Of a stretch of DNA of 64,000 bases, positions 63,407 to 64,000 are shown one piece after another. A program made the position numbers and the translations under genes. The DNA is from JALYGJ01 sp963781705 (lineage in GTDB: Bacteria; Chloroflexota; Limnocylindria; Limnocylindrales; CSP1-4), in the NCBI GenBank assembly GCA_963781705.1, contig CAWAGP010000010.1, positions 744,001 to 808,000 of the forward strand. The letters are read 5' to 3'. How positions within the stretch are numbered: position 1 is the stretch's first letter; every line of letters begins with the position of its first letter. The notes beneath the pieces were generated by a model. That model was given only the letters and a program-made list of their open reading frames with translations. It was not told the DNA's origin and made no database searches.

Positions 63407-64000
63407 GAGCGGCACGAAAGCGGATCCGCGCAGCCCTGAAGCGGCCGCGCTGCGCGCGACGGCGGCGCAACTGGAGAGTCGCATCGGGCGCGCCTGTGAC
63501 CGTGTGCGCCGTGATCCGGCGAGCGTGGCGCTGTTGCCGGTCAGCAAGTCGGTCGGCGTCGCACGGCTGCAAGCGGCGATGGCCGCGGGTTTGGCCACCT
63601 TTGCCGAGAACCGCGTGCAGGAGGCGCAGGCCAAACAGTCCGACCTCCACGGCGCCAGCTGGCACATGGTCGGCCACCTGCAGTCGAACAAGGCCGGCGT
63701 GGCGGTCGGGCTTTTCAGCGCCATTCACTCGGTCGACTCGCTGTCGTTGGCGGAACGGCTCGGCCGGCTGGCCACGATGGAGGGGCGGATGCTGCCGGTC
63801 TACCTCGAGACCAATGTCGACCGCGACCCCGACAAGTTCGGCTTCGGTCCCGAGGAGCTCGTCGCCGGCGCGGCGCGGCTGTTGAGCATCGGCGGTCTGG
63901 AGGTGCGCGGCCTGATGACCGTCGGCCGGCGAGTCGCCCGGGCCGAGGACGCGCGCAGGACATTCCGGTCGCTGCGGGAGCTGAGCGAACGATTGCGCGC
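63405..64000 (+). CDS. YggS-family PLP homeostasis protein (partial, cut by window end)
   Basis: About 198 residues visible. PLP lysine in LLPVSKSVGV, then TFAENRVQEAQAK, WHMVGHLQSNKA, IHSVDS, KFGFGPEEL and VRGLMTVG. In the dcw region this family commonly follows ftsZ and precedes sepF. No ATG, GTG or TTG occurs in frame between the ftsZ stop and residue 30 or so; CTG 63405 (or ATC 63396 behind GGAG 63381) is the only plausible start unless a base is wrong. Confidence 0.85.
   Translation, partial: MSGTKADPRSPEAAALRATAAQLESRIGRACDRVRRDPASVALLPVSKSVGVARLQAAMAAGLATFAENRVQEAQAKQSDLHGASWHMVGHLQSNKAGVAVGLFSAIHSVDSLSLAERLGRLATMEGRMLPVYLETNVDRDPDKFGFGPEELVAGAARLLSIGGLEVRGLMTVGRRVARAEDARRTFRSLRELSERLR

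Overview
The window is bacterial chromosome with high GC and dense genes, many sharing 4-base ATGA or GTGA stop/start overlaps. The gene set is a MurT-GatD pair, a complete-looking division and cell-wall (dcw) cluster, ParAB, the succinate branch of the TCA cycle, a propionyl-CoA to succinyl-CoA module and an Hdr/Mvh-type hydrogenase operon. With the frequent GTG/TTG starts and apparently leaderless genes, this fits a high-GC monoderm-type lineage. My best guess is Chloroflexota, perhaps Limnocylindria-like; Actinomycetota or Dormibacterota relatives are alternatives. The taxonomy is inference. I saw no rRNA, tRNA, CRISPR, insertion sequence or prophage.

Layout. 0-4.4 kb: a lipoprotein, a small membrane protein, murT-gatD (murT frameshifted as sequenced) and a membrane protein. 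4.4-12.3 kb, minus strand: a tightly overlapped operon of an ACT-domain protein, an HdrC-HdrB fusion, HdrA, MvhD, hydrogenase small and large subunits, a maturation protease and a HypA-like protein without a zinc finger. Together these suggest a cytoplasmic flavin-based electron-bifurcating hydrogenase. 12.5-14.9 kb: a hydrolase, a PRC-barrel-like protein and a METTL20-like methyltransferase. 14.9-18.3 kb: a redox operon of a small membrane protein, ApbE, a ferric-reductase-like membrane protein, a NuoF-like flavoprotein and a ferredoxin. 18.4-21.5 kb: a conserved protein, a UbiA prenyltransferase and ParAB. 21.6-27.3 kb: propionyl-CoA carboxylase (three genes), methylmalonyl-CoA mutase large subunit and epimerase. 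27.3-31 kb: a cyclase-ATPase regulator and a membrane protein. 31-37.6 kb: sucCD (minus strand), then isocitrate dehydrogenase and sdhCDAB, which receive the succinyl-CoA made by the propionate module. 37.6-46.7 kb: an RNase H-Nudix fusion, a GNAT, a LuxR-type ATPase, a DUF4242-like protein, a secreted beta-propeller/repeat protein, RNase P RNA and small membrane proteins. 46.9-64 kb: the dcw cluster, mraZ to ftsZ, then a YggS-family gene cut by the window end.

Most interesting signals: (i) an 18-base identical palindromic sequence occurs twice, inside parB and at the start of the biotin carboxylase gene. It is a candidate non-canonical parS centromere, and a perfect DnaA box lies between the copies. 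(ii) An Hdr-Mvh operon with an ACT-domain leader gene and a zinc-finger-less HypA sits in a genome that also encodes oxidative TCA enzymes. (iii) TANNNT followed by about 6 bases and then the start codon recurs at transcription-unit heads. The same spacing separates TAGAAT from the 5' end of rnpB, which supports leaderless transcription. (iv) An MraZ operator of 10-bp-spaced AAGTGG boxes lies at the predicted start of dcw transcription. (v) Four single-base insertions break otherwise intact genes (two in murT, one exactly in the nickel-ligand motif of the hydrogenase, one in a GNAT). Sequencing or assembly error is the likelier explanation, but each is worth checking.
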